Shown: positions 17,154 through 28,124 of the stretch, piece by piece | Layout: each line of letters opens with the position of its first letter | Position numbering within the stretch: position 1 is the stretch's first letter | Source: Candidatus Bathyarchaeota archaeon | GTDB lineage: Archaea; Thermoproteota; Bathyarchaeia; Bathyarchaeales; Bathycorpusculaceae | Length of the DNA stretch: 64,000 bases | Direction of reading: 5' to 3' | Assembly (NCBI GenBank): GCA_026014585.1 | Contig: JAOZIA010000005.1 | Span: 1-64,000 of the forward strand | The notes under the pieces: generated by a model | Databases searched by the model: none | What the model was told of the DNA's origin: nothing | The model's input: only the letters and a program-made list of their open reading frames with translations | Position numbers and translations under genes: made by a program

Positions 17154-17948
17154 TCAGGGAACTGGTTTAGGGGCTAATTTTTCGCGTAAGCGGTCAACGG
17201 CGGTAAATCGTAAACCGCTTCTTTGCAATGCCACTAGTACACCTGTTCCTATGAGTGCTCCACATAGGCAGTTGAGTGAATCCGCAATTGCATAATATAA
17301 TGTTAATGGTGCCCACCACATATACATTTCAGGCACACCCCAACCCATGACCCAAACGCCAATGTTGTTTCCTGTCGCAACGTCTCCACCTATTCTTGCA
17401 GTCCACGCCAGACACCAAAGTGCCGCTACAACGTATTTTTTGTCAAGAGTCACGATGGAGTTTATGATTTTCTTTCTAACGGGAGGCACCAGCAGGAAAA
17501 CAAAAACGGGCACGAACTCCCAGAGTATGATGGGCATGAGTTGATAGTATGCGAAGGGGTGAGCTAGCCAGATTGCGAGTTGAAGGGTAAGCAGGATTGT
17601 TGCTTCTTTCCATCGGTTGTATAGAAGTAAGCCGCCCATGAGTGCTGACATTGTTGGAGCAAGAAAAGTTAGGAGGCCTATGGATGTTGCTGGGCTAACG
17701 TATGGGACGAGCATTCCGAAGATGAGCCCTGCGGCGGTTCCGTATATTGGTCCAAGAAGTGGCGCAGTCATGCTTGAGAGTAGTATGCTTGATACTGTGA
17801 TGGTGGCTCCTGTGCCAAATATGGGGTATGCGGGGATGATTGATGTGACAAGGAGCAGGGCTGTCCATGTTGCGACTAACGCTATGGTTATTGTGGTGAA
17901 GGTTTTTTTGAGGTTTACTTGGTCGGTAACCATTTTTGTGCACCCCAT
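17154..17948 (-). CDS. Polytopic membrane protein, ECF S-component-like
   Basis: A 264-aa protein with about six to seven hydrophobic helices. The opening, in which a helix is followed by a loop with several small residues and GPIYGTAAGLIFG, resembles substrate-binding (S) components of ECF vitamin transporters and related membrane proteins, but no ATPase genes are adjacent. A second ATG 6 nt downstream could also serve as start. Its promoter region overlaps that of the divergent DHPS-related gene. Substrate unknown. Confidence 0.7.
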   Translation of the reverse strand: MGCTKMVTDQVNLKKTFTTITIALVATWTALLLVTSIIPAYPIFGTGATITVSSILLSSMTAPLLGPIYGTAAGLIFGMLVPYVSPATSIGLLTFLAPTMSALMGGLLLYNRWKEATILLTLQLAIWLAHPFAYYQLMPIILWEFVPVFVFLLVPPVRKKIINSIVTLDKKYVVAALWCLAWTARIGGDVATGNNIGVWVMGWGVPEMYMWWAPLTLYYAIADSLNCLCGALIGTGVLVALQRSGLRFTAVDRLREKLAPKPVP

Positions 17949-18053
17949 TGTAATATTATTCTACGTGTTGTAATTTTTTACACTACAATATTAAAGTTTC
18001 CCAACAAAAAACATATACAAAACCACCCACAAATCAAACAAGAAGGCAACACT

Positions 18054-19625
18054 TTGAAAGCACTCCTAATCACAGGCACCCTTGCACAACCCATCGTAGA
18101 ACAATACGCAAAAGAAAGCAACATAACCACAGAAATTTTAGCCCTAAAAACCCAAATCGCCGCATTCCTAACCCCCCAAACCATAAAAAACGCACTCCAA
18201 ACACACAACCTCAAAGACATCAACATCATCCTAACCCCAGGACTAATGCCAGAAGACACCCAAACCATCACCGACACCTTCAAAATCCCCACCTTCAAAG
18301 GACCACGATACGCCGCAGACCTACCAGCCATTTTAGACTCTCTAAACGAAGTCACACTCTCCACAACCGTGCCCGCTGACGATATTTTACGGGAAAAACT
18401 GCAGCAAAAAGCCCTGCAGGAGTTGGAGCGTGTGGAACAAAATCGTGAGGAACTTCTCAAGCGTGAGGGCAGTTTACTGATTGGGGGTTTGGCGGTGAGT
18501 AAAGCTTTGCCCATGCGGGTACTGGCTGAAATCGTCGATGCACCGCTTTTAACAGATGAAGAGATTGCTAGGCAGGCTAAAGAGTATGTGCAAAATGGAG
18601 CAAACATGGTTGATATTGGGATGGTCGCAGGGAAAAACAGCCCCGAGGAGGCAAAGCGGGCTGTTTTGGCTGCTAAATCCGCGGTTGATGTGCCTGTTAG
18701 CATTGATACTCTAAAACCAGAGGAAACCAAAGCCGCCATTGATGCAGGTGTGGACTTAATTTTGAGCATTGATGAGGGCAACATGGAAGAATTGGCGTCT
18801 TACGCAAAACATGTACCAGTAGTCATCATTCCCTCCAACCAGCGCAAAGGCATCTTCCCCCGAACAGTAAAAGCCCGAGTGCAAATGCTTAATCGCTTAA
18901 TCAAAAAAGCCCAAGAGTTAGGCTATGAAAAAATCATCGGTGACTTAATTTTGGAACCCACCAACATAGTAGAGTCCTTTTCAGCTTTCCGAGCTTTTGC
19001 AGAAAAAAACCCTACGACACCTCTGCTAATTGGTGTCTCAAATGTCACTGAGCTTTTCGATGCAGACTCTGTAGGCATTAACGCATTGCTTGCACGTTTA
19101 TCCAGCGAGGTAGGAGTGGATATTTTGCTGGTAACGGAGAAAAGCCCTAAAACAAGAGGAACCGTAAGTGAAATCTGTCAAGCCGCTCGTATGATGTTTT
19201 TAGCAAAGAAGCGGGGCAGTGTGCCGCGGGATTTGGGGTTAGACTTGCTTATTTTGAAGGATAAAAATTCGCGGGAAATTCCTTATGACACAGCTTTAGA
19301 AGGTTCATCCAAAGTTTTAGTTGTTAAAGAGCAAGATTTGCCCTTCACGGTTGACCCAAAAGGGATTTTCAAAATTGCCCTTGACCGCCAAGAAAATCTC
19401 ATAGTTGCATTGCATTTTAAATCCTTCGAAGCCGAAAAACCCTCAAGCATAATTAAAGGCAAAACTGCTGAGTCAGTGTTGGGGAAGATTTTGGCGTTGG
19501 AGCTTGTTTCGCAGTTTGGGCATGTAGCGTATTTGGGGCGCGAGTTGGGTTTGGCTGAGGTTGCGTTGATTACTGGGAAGGAGTATTTGCAGGATGGCGG
19601 CTTGTTTAGGGCTTGTGGTTCTTGA
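18054..19625 (+). CDS. Dihydropteroate synthase-related protein
   Basis: A 523-aa protein with an archaeal N-terminal domain (about 1-110), a helical linker and a central pterin-binding TIM barrel (about 150-400) with ANMVDIGMVAG, DVPVSIDTLKP and LILEPTN, like dihydropteroate synthase and MtrH-type barrels. A C-terminal domain follows. This matches the archaeal DHPS-related family (methanogen MJ0107 type), not a true folate enzyme; it probably acts on a pterin C1 carrier or an undefined substrate. TTG start at 18054 behind AGAAGG; upstream in-frame codons lack a ribosome-binding site. No corrinoid or methyltransferase partners are adjacent. Confidence 0.82.
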   Translation: MKALLITGTLAQPIVEQYAKESNITTEILALKTQIAAFLTPQTIKNALQTHNLKDINIILTPGLMPEDTQTITDTFKIPTFKGPRYAADLPAILDSLNEVTLSTTVPADDILREKLQQKALQELERVEQNREELLKREGSLLIGGLAVSKALPMRVLAEIVDAPLLTDEEIARQAKEYVQNGANMVDIGMVAGKNSPEEAKRAVLAAKSAVDVPVSIDTLKPEETKAAIDAGVDLILSIDEGNMEELASYAKHVPVVIIPSNQRKGIFPRTVKARVQMLNRLIKKAQELGYEKIIGDLILEPTNIVESFSAFRAFAEKNPTTPLLIGVSNVTELFDADSVGINALLARLSSEVGVDILLVTEKSPKTRGTVSEICQAARMMFLAKKRGSVPRDLGLDLLILKDKNSREIPYDTALEGSSKVLVVKEQDLPFTVDPKGIFKIALDRQENLIVALHFKSFEAEKPSSIIKGKTAESVLGKILALELVSQFGHVAYLGRELGLAEVALITGKEYLQDGGLFRACGS

Positions 19626-19782
19626 AGATGAGTGTTGATTTAACATAAAAATGTTAAAAATGAAAGGTTTTTTTACCGTTTTTTAAACGGTAAATTTTTT
19701 CTACAAAATCAGGGTTTTTTAAATTTTTGGGCTTTATTTAACGCCTTTTTGCTGGTTAGCCCAAGAGTTCGACCTTAGACAA

Positions 19783-19791
19783 GTTTTAAAT
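19783..19791 (+). promoter_or_regulatory. TATA box of the lysine-rich micro-gene
   Basis: TTTTAAATA about 40 nt before the GTG of the 16-codon gene. Expected transcription start is near 19812-19817, giving a short leader that contains a GAGG ribosome-binding site. Confidence 0.4.
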
Positions 19792-19829
19792 ACAGAATCA
19801 AGTCAATAATAGAAATCGAGGTTGGAAAC

Positions 19830-19880
19830 GTGGCTAAAGCTGCAAAAAAGAAAACTAAAAAGACCGTTAAGAAAAAATAA
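19830..19880 (+). CDS. Sixteen-residue lysine-rich micro-protein
   Basis: A tiny gene: GTG start, GAGGTTGG ribosome-binding site about 10 nt upstream, 16 codons, TAA stop and an immediate T-rich terminator. The product is MAKAAKKKTKKTVKKK: ten Lys, three Ala, two Thr and one Val besides the start Met. It resembles the tails of histone H1 and of basic bacterial chromatin proteins, and free DNA- or RNA-binding is the simplest idea. It has its own TATA-like element and stands in a 380-nt gap between two larger genes. Its size means the case rests on the complete set of expression signals rather than on similarity. Confidence 0.5.
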   Translation: MAKAAKKKTKKTVKKK

Positions 19881-19903
19881 GCTTTTTTCAAGCCTTTTTT
19901 CCA
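19881..19903 (+). terminator. T-rich terminator after the micro-gene
   Basis: Two runs of six Ts (GCTTTTTTCAAGCCTTTTTT) directly after the stop codon, with a weak GCTT/AAGC inverted repeat. This is typical of archaeal intrinsic termination. Confidence 0.5.
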
Positions 19904-20007
19904 TCATTTTTCTTTTCATAGCACACTATTTAAATAAAATGTGTAAACCAATCTTAAGATAAACTTATATTATCTTTTTTCCTAAAATTAGTTAAAGGTT
20001 ATTTCAT

Positions 20008-20877
20008 TTGGTTTCTTCTTCTGATGATTATTATTCAATTATTCAAGAAAAGGATTTACAAAGCACCAATAGCCAATCAGAAAGTAGAACAAGCAACCAA
20101 CTAAACAACTACACATTAGACCTTGAACAACTAGTTAAGAAACAGAAAAAACAGCTAAAAGAAGCAGAACGCATGGCAGCAATTGGGCAAACCGCAGGCA
20201 TGATTGGACACGACATCCGCAACCCCTTGCAGGCAATCTTAAACGAGCTGTACCTTGCAAAAAGTCAAGCCTTAGAAATATCTAACGGGGAAGTCAAGAA
20301 TTCAATACAAGAAAGCATGCTCTTTATTGAAGAGCAGATAGCATACATCAACAAGATAGTCTGCGACCTGCAAGATTACGCTCGACCCCTAAAACCTGAA
20401 ATAAAAGAAAACATCATCCAAAACTTAATCCAAGACGCAATATGCACAATCACAATCCCCAAAAGCATCCGAATCAAAGTAGCCTCAGATAAACACATGC
20501 AAACCGTCAAACTAGACGATTTTTTTACAAAACGTGTACTGGTAAACTTGTTGACAAACGCGATTCAAGCCATGCCAAACGGGGGAATCATAACCATAAA
20601 GACTTTCCCTCATGCAAACAATGCAATAATTACTGTGGAAGATACGGGCGTTGGGATACCTGATGAAGTGAGACATAAAATTTTCACTCCACTTTTCACC
20701 ACGAAATCTAAAGGGCAGGGATTTGGTTTGGCTGTGGCTAAACGGTTAATTGAAGTTCAAGGGGGAACCATCAATTTTGAAAGCGAAAAAGGCAAAGGCA
20801 CAAAATTCATAATCTGCTTCCCAGTGCACAGAGTGAAAAACAGAACCTTGCTGGATTATACACCCACATTAATCTAA
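20008..20877 (+). CDS. Sensor-less histidine kinase, paralogue of the 8047 kinase
   Basis: A 289-aa kinase with only a Ser/Asn/Gln-rich N-terminus (1-35), a short coiled coil (36-55), HisKA with His68 in GMIGHDIRNPLQ, and HATPase_c (LTNAIQAMPNGG, DTGVGIPD, GQGFGLAV). It has no PAS, transmembrane or receiver domain. The catalytic half runs parallel to the kinase at 8047 nearly motif for motif, so it is a duplicate without the sensor. TTG start behind AAAGGTT. It may take its input through another protein or act as a shared phosphodonor. No cognate response regulator is in the window. Confidence 0.88.
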   Translation: MVSSSDDYYSIIQEKDLQSTNSQSESRTSNQLNNYTLDLEQLVKKQKKQLKEAERMAAIGQTAGMIGHDIRNPLQAILNELYLAKSQALEISNGEVKNSIQESMLFIEEQIAYINKIVCDLQDYARPLKPEIKENIIQNLIQDAICTITIPKSIRIKVASDKHMQTVKLDDFFTKRVLVNLLTNAIQAMPNGGIITIKTFPHANNAIITVEDTGVGIPDEVRHKIFTPLFTTKSKGQGFGLAVAKRLIEVQGGTINFESEKGKGTKFIICFPVHRVKNRTLLDYTPTLI

Positions 20878-20949
20878 AGCAGACAACCCAGAGCCGTAAA
20901 AAAAACTTTATCTTCCTATAGAATATTAGAAAGGTGGGAACGTGAAAGT

Positions 20950-21870
20950 TTGGAGAGTAACCCTTTAAGCATAAACATCGCAGGCATAAAGCTTGACAAC
21001 CCAACAATGCTTGCCTCAGGCGTACTTGGGTACTCAGCGGAATCATTTAAACGCGTCATTAAAGGTGGCGCTGGTGCAGTAGTTACAAAATCCGTTGGGC
21101 TCGAGCCACGCGTAGGCTACCCTAATCCTACAGTGGTACAGACAGAAAGTGGCATAATCAATGCCATGGGACTCCCAAATCCTGGAATCAACTATTTTAC
21201 TGAAGAAATCAAATTCACAAAAACCATTATGCACGAACCCCTAATTGTAAGCGTGTTTGGTTACTCAGCTGAGGAATATGCGGAGGTCGCCAAAAAAGCT
21301 GTTGAAGCAGGCGCAGACGCTGTGGAACTAAACGTTTCCTGCCCACACGTAAAGCAAACAGGCTCAGAAATCGGAACTAACCCCAAAATCCTCCGCGAAG
21401 TGGTCAGTGCAGTTAAAGCACAAATAAAAGCCCCCCTTATCGTAAAGCTTTCCCCAAACGTTTCCGACATCACCGAAATCGCCCAAGTTGCCGTAAAAGC
21501 AGGCGCAGACGCACTCACAGCCGTAAACACACTCAAAGCCATAGCAATCGAGACAGAAACCCAGTTGCCCATCCTAAGCAACATCCGTGGTGGCTTATCA
21601 GGACCCGCAATGAAACCTGTGGCGCTTCGTTGTGTGTATGATATTGCTGAAAAAGTTGATGTGCCCATTGTTGGCTGTGGTGGCGTATCGGATTGGCGTG
21701 ATGCTGTGGAGTTCTTTTTGGCTGGGGCGTCTGCGGTTCAGGTAGGTACTGCGATTGCAACGGAGGATGTTGCAGTTTTCAAAAATATTACTCGTGGAGT
21801 AGAATCATACTTGAGAAAAAAACATGCAAGGAGCGTACAAGATATTGTCGGCTTGTCCCACCGCAAATAA
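20950..21870 (+). CDS. pyrD: Dihydroorotate dehydrogenase, catalytic subunit
   Basis: A 306-aa FMN TIM-barrel enzyme oxidising dihydroorotate to orotate in pyrimidine synthesis. The active-site segment NVSCPHVKQTG carries the catalytic Cys of the class 1B type, which works with a PyrK electron-transfer subunit. The C-terminal FMN phosphate site is GCGGVSDW. It starts at a TTG after GGTGGGAACGTGAAAG; an in-frame GTG is not available. The pyrK gene overlaps its 3' end, supporting a PyrDK complex that uses NAD. Confidence 0.93.
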   Translation: MESNPLSINIAGIKLDNPTMLASGVLGYSAESFKRVIKGGAGAVVTKSVGLEPRVGYPNPTVVQTESGIINAMGLPNPGINYFTEEIKFTKTIMHEPLIVSVFGYSAEEYAEVAKKAVEAGADAVELNVSCPHVKQTGSEIGTNPKILREVVSAVKAQIKAPLIVKLSPNVSDITEIAQVAVKAGADALTAVNTLKAIAIETETQLPILSNIRGGLSGPAMKPVALRCVYDIAEKVDVPIVGCGGVSDWRDAVEFFLAGASAVQVGTAIATEDVAVFKNITRGVESYLRKKHARSVQDIVGLSHRK

Positions 21871-22663
21871 CACCCTAAGAGTAAACCAAATCGTCAGAAT
21901 CGAAACAGAGAGCCCCTCAGTGAAAACCTTCATCATGCCAGACAAACTCTGCACCAAAGCCAAACCCGGACAATTCATCATGCTCTGGATACCCGGCATA
22001 GACGAAATCCCCCTAAGCATCCAAAACGTAGAAAACGGGCTGGTTACCGTAGCAGTAAAAGCCGTAGGTGACGCAACACGACACATGCACAACCTTGAAG
22101 CAGGCGCAACCGTGGGCATGCGAGGACCCTTCGGAACAAGTTTCACGCAGAGCCGCGGCAGAGTGCTCCTTGTTGGAGGCGGAACAGGAACCGCGCCACT
22201 CCTATTTCTGGCAAAACAACTCCAAGAAAAAACCGAAAAACTCGCCTTCGTAACAGGCGCCAAAACAAAAAATGAACTCCTCTTCATTGACGAATTAAAT
22301 GGTGTGTGTAACGAAAAAAGCCTAATCACAACCACTGACGATGGCACCTATGGACTGCAATGCATGGTCACTGAGCCATTGGCTAAATTGCTTGACCACG
22401 AAAAATTTGACATGATTTACACTTGCGGTCCCGAAGTTATGGTGAAGAAAATCTTTGAGTTAACCGAGCATCGCAAGTTGCCCCTGGAAGCCAGCCTTGA
22501 ACGATTAATGCGTTGTGGGATTGGATTGTGTGGTAGCTGCGTGATTGGCAAGTACCGCGTGTGCAGGGATGGACCTGTTTTTACGGCGGCTCAGCTTCGT
22601 GAGATTAAGGATGAGTTGGGAATTTCTAAAATAGGCTTTGATGGCTCAAGAATCCCCATCTAA
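21824..22663 (+). CDS. pyrK: Dihydroorotate dehydrogenase electron-transfer subunit
   Basis: A 279-aa FAD/[2Fe-2S] protein that passes electrons from PyrD to NAD. It shows an FNR-like FAD domain, the NAD-binding GGGTGTAPL segment (about residues 126-134) and the C-terminal 2Fe-2S ligands in MRCGIGLCGSCVIGKYRVC. It overlaps pyrD. The ATG at 21824 is one option, but a TTG at 21845 lies at the right distance after AAGGAG and gives a more usual N-terminus. The family resemblance to the NfnA-like protein at 62912 is clear. Confidence 0.92.
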   Translation: MQGAYKILSACPTANNTLRVNQIVRIETESPSVKTFIMPDKLCTKAKPGQFIMLWIPGIDEIPLSIQNVENGLVTVAVKAVGDATRHMHNLEAGATVGMRGPFGTSFTQSRGRVLLVGGGTGTAPLLFLAKQLQEKTEKLAFVTGAKTKNELLFIDELNGVCNEKSLITTTDDGTYGLQCMVTEPLAKLLDHEKFDMIYTCGPEVMVKKIFELTEHRKLPLEASLERLMRCGIGLCGSCVIGKYRVCRDGPVFTAAQLREIKDELGISKIGFDGSRIPI

Positions 22664-22751
22664 TTTGCGGTTAAACTGCCCCTTCTTCTTTTTAGTTGTT
22701 AATGGTAAAGTTTCTTAACATAACCTAAAGTAGCGCAGTAATCGCATGCAA

Positions 22752-23159
22752 TCATTTTCTTGCGTACAAATAAAGCGGTTCAGCTTTGAGCAGGTTTAGA
22801 ATGCGAATGGTTTGGGTATCAGTTAATTTACAGGTTTTAGGGTCATTTAGGAAAGGCAACTTCTCGGGAGCGTTCTGCATTATGTGCAAATCTTCCCAGG
22901 TTACCTTCACGTTTTCAGAGATGCTTTCTTCCTCAATATCCATTGCCCATGCGCCCGCGTCCAGTTCTGTGCCGCCCTCAGTTAGCGAGGTAAAGGGACC
23001 CAGCAGACTTTTGTCATCAGTATTGTAGAGGAAAAGTACGGTGCCTTGAATGATTTTGGCTGTCGGCACACTTTGCCTGTCTGCGCAGGTGAACTTGTGT
23101 TGGCGAAGGCAGGTTTGCTGCGTAGAATTGTTACAAAATAAGACATAACCAAAATACAT
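22752..23159 (-). CDS. DCD-like domain protein
   Basis: A 135-aa soluble protein with the landmark order of the DCD (development and cell death) domain: an N-terminal GYVLFCNNSTQQTCL, a basic link, GTVLFLYNTDDKSLLGPF (about residues 39-56), a GG-containing loop, an AW dipeptide and a closing VKVTW strand. DCD belongs to the PUA/ASCH/EVE-like set of folds. It is best known from plant stress proteins, where its ligand is unknown; archaeal copies are rare and uncharacterised. The ATG start gives a complete domain. It stands alone between pyrK (convergent) and a divergent promoter. Confidence 0.6.
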   Translation of the reverse strand: MYFGYVLFCNNSTQQTCLRQHKFTCADRQSVPTAKIIQGTVLFLYNTDDKSLLGPFTSLTEGGTELDAGAWAMDIEEESISENVKVTWEDLHIMQNAPEKLPFLNDPKTCKLTDTQTIRILNLLKAEPLYLYARK

Positions 23160-23217
23160 AATTATTCATAAGATAAAACCTGCTTATAAACAGTTAAAAC
23201 ACGTTAGGACAGACAAA

Positions 23218-23355
23218 ATGAGGATAACCTTGAAAGGGCGGGTTATATTGGTGATTGGATTTTGTGGTCTTAATTGCCTGTTTTTGTTCCTAAATACCCG
23301 TTTTTTGAGTTGGCTTTTGATTAGTTGGAAGACATTTGAGACAAACGTTATATAA
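23218..23355 (+). CDS. Putative 45-aa membrane micro-protein
   Basis: A short frame with one clear hydrophobic helix (RVILVIGFCGLNCLFLFL) after a basic start, ending near an amphipathic tail. A TATA-like TTATAAAC at 23184-23191 lies 27 nt upstream of the ATG, so the transcript may have almost no leader. It sits in the promoter region of the Yip1-type gene. It could be a small membrane protein or the accidental reading of an AT-rich leader. Confidence 0.35.
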   Translation: MRITLKGRVILVIGFCGLNCLFLFLNTRFLSWLLISWKTFETNVI

Positions 23356-23392
23356 TTGGGTATTGTTTTGAAGTGCTTGGAGAGCAAAATCT

Positions 23393-24586
23393 TTGATTGC
23401 ACAAGATATCCTACAAGTTATTTATGCCCCCCATAAAGCATTCAAAAAGATACTTGAAAAACCAGGCTATTTAGCTGCACTTATAGTCCTAATAATCTTC
23501 GTTATTGGCCAAGTTGCCACCAACACGGTTTACTCTCAAAGAGCATACTTTGAAGATGTAGTTCCCAATGTCAGCGCGGACACGTATAACCCGTGGACAA
23601 GCTACACGTCATACTGGCAGGGAAGTTCAGGCCTTAACGTAAGCCTTAACACAGCAGATTACATAGGAATCGATACAGTAACCGCGCAGCCGTATCTAAA
23701 TACGACAAGCATCCAATTCACAGGCAACAGTTTAAACAATGCAACCCTTGAGCTTGCTAATTTCGGCCAAAATGTAGACGCCACAGCTTATGACCAGTTA
23801 GCCCTAAGCATAAAACAAAATTCACCAGCTGTTGCTCCTCAATCAGTAACATTAACTCTTTATTCAATCGATGATTCCAGTTTCACTAGAACCTTAACAG
23901 CCAACTTTACAGCCACAACTCTTGGACAATGGAACAACCTAACCGTTCCACTTGGCACATCAGATTGGACAACCTCTGGAACCCAAGCAACCTGGGAAAA
24001 CATTACAGGCTTAAAATTGGATTTCACATGGGTAAATGATTCGACGGTTGACATTTTAGTTGACGGAGTATTCTTCAGAGGAGTCTTCAAAGATTACATT
24101 TCATTCAGTGGCTCACTATTCTATGTTCAATCCTTACTAAGCGCAGTAACACCATTCCTGATTCTTTGGCTCTTATTCACTGCAACAATCTACCTCATAA
24201 TCAAAGGCTTAAAAGGCAACATTATCTGGAAACCCCTAATGACTGCTGTTGGAGTAGCAATGATACCGCTAGCTATTGAATCATTCATAATGCTAGGAGT
24301 CTACGCAGCATTCATACCCAACATTTACTACCCCATAGAAGTATGGACAAACATTCAAGGTCCCGCAGCAGTTGCAGCATTTAACACCATAAACTCTCAG
24401 TTGGCATTAGTATCTAACATAAGCTTAGCTGTTCAATTAGCAGTTTACGTTTGGCTTGCAGCATTAGGTAGCTTCATCGTTAAAGAATTAACAGAATACA
24501 GCTGGGTAAAAAGCGCGATGGTCGCTGCTGGAGCTGTAGTTTTAACGGTGATAATCAGCGATATCCTATCTCTACTTGGGTTCTAA
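23393..24586 (+). CDS. Yip1-family membrane protein with an inserted outside domain
   Basis: A 397-aa protein. The first helix (about residues 27-47) is followed by a long extracellular domain (about 50-230) rich in Thr/Asn with several NxT/S sequons; its pattern (LALSIKQN, WNNLTVPLG, WENITGLKLDF, VDILVDGVFFRG) resembles a galactose-binding-like carbohydrate fold. About five helices of Yip1 type follow (245-397). The start is TTG with TTGGAGAGC upstream. Typical archaeal Yip1-like proteins lack such an ectodomain. Function unknown; a membrane sensor or binding protein is possible. Confidence 0.7.
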   Translation: MIAQDILQVIYAPHKAFKKILEKPGYLAALIVLIIFVIGQVATNTVYSQRAYFEDVVPNVSADTYNPWTSYTSYWQGSSGLNVSLNTADYIGIDTVTAQPYLNTTSIQFTGNSLNNATLELANFGQNVDATAYDQLALSIKQNSPAVAPQSVTLTLYSIDDSSFTRTLTANFTATTLGQWNNLTVPLGTSDWTTSGTQATWENITGLKLDFTWVNDSTVDILVDGVFFRGVFKDYISFSGSLFYVQSLLSAVTPFLILWLLFTATIYLIIKGLKGNIIWKPLMTAVGVAMIPLAIESFIMLGVYAAFIPNIYYPIEVWTNIQGPAAVAAFNTINSQLALVSNISLAVQLAVYVWLAALGSFIVKELTEYSWVKSAMVAAGAVVLTVIISDILSLLGF

Positions 24587-24599
24587 GAGCCCAAAAAGA

Positions 24600-24623
24600 T
24601 TTTTTTTCTTTTCTTTTTTATTC
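24600..24623 (+). terminator. T-rich terminator after the Yip1-type gene
   Basis: Runs of 9, 4 and 6 Ts separated by single Cs begin 13 nt after the stop codon, typical of archaeal transcription ends. Confidence 0.5.
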
Positions 24624-24717
24624 TTGATGCGGTTAGCAAGATTTATATAAATTGAAAGAGCACTTGGACGTGAACAGTTTACTGTAAGGTAAAGACTGAT
24701 TAAAGGGTGAAAAAACT

Positions 24718-25008
24718 TTGGATATTAAAGATTTAAGAGATGGAATGAAAAAGGTTGACGTGCAAGCAACAGTGGTTGAAAAAGGCAACCCCCGAGAAGT
24801 TAAATCCAGATACAGCGATGACCTTCTAAAAGTTGCTGATTCACAAATAGCAGATGAAACAGGAAGCATCAAACTAACGTTAGGGAATGAACAAATCGAC
24901 CAAGTTGCAGTTGGAGACACCATAAAAATAGAAAACGGCTACATAACAAGCTTTAAAAGCGAAATCCAACTCAACATTGGAAAATTCGGCAAAATGACCA
25001 AAGTCTAA
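24718..25008 (+). CDS. Single OB-fold ssDNA-binding protein (RPA-like)
   Basis: A 96-aa OB-fold domain of the crenarchaeal/thaumarchaeal SSB/RPA kind. It starts with DIKDLRDGMKKVDVQATVVEKG, a motif seen at the beginning of archaeal RPA OB domains, followed by IADETGSIKLTLG and GDTIKIENGYI. The domain is complete but there is no acidic C-terminal tail or zinc finger, so it is either a minimal SSB or a nucleic-acid-binding relative. TTG start behind GGGTGAAAAAAC; a TATA-like TTTATATAAATT lies at about 24641-24652. Confidence 0.85.
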   Translation: MDIKDLRDGMKKVDVQATVVEKGNPREVKSRYSDDLLKVADSQIADETGSIKLTLGNEQIDQVAVGDTIKIENGYITSFKSEIQLNIGKFGKMTKV

Positions 25009-25030
25009 CTGCCGCTTTCCCATTTAATTT

Positions 25031-27905
<2,875 letters not shown>

Positions 27906-27926
27906 AAACTCATATCCTAAGATTAG

Positions 27927-28067
27927 TTACCCGCCTGTTGCTCTTGCTTGCCCGATGCAGCAGGTGCATTTGTTGGTTTCTCCACAGTAGGGACAAACGC
28001 AGGTGCAGTCATCAATGAAGTTTCCGCATCGGGGGCAACGAGGTTCTTTAGTTTTACCCATAAGCAT
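27927..28067 (-). CDS. Tiny Cys-rich zinc-ribbon protein
   Basis: A 46-aa protein (44 aa from the second ATG at 28061) with nine Cys: CPRCG, CTC, CPYCG and CTCC. Spacing fits two zinc sites or a treble-clef/ribbon. It lies 21 nt upstream of korA on the same strand and 57 nt downstream of the ferritin-like gene, so it may be part of that transcript. Too small to assign a function; metal storage or a regulatory zinc knuckle are possible. Confidence 0.6.
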   Translation of the reverse strand: MLMGKTKEPRCPRCGNFIDDCTCVCPYCGETNKCTCCIGQARATGG

Positions 28068-28124
28068 CAAGCTCGGGAAAATAAACAAGTACTAAAGAGA
28101 CAAAAAAGGAAGAAAAAGGTTTTG

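Noticed and set aside
23184-23402. Leftward 72-codon frame
   Set aside because: Crosses the promoter region of the Yip1-type gene, no ribosome-binding site and low-complexity composition.
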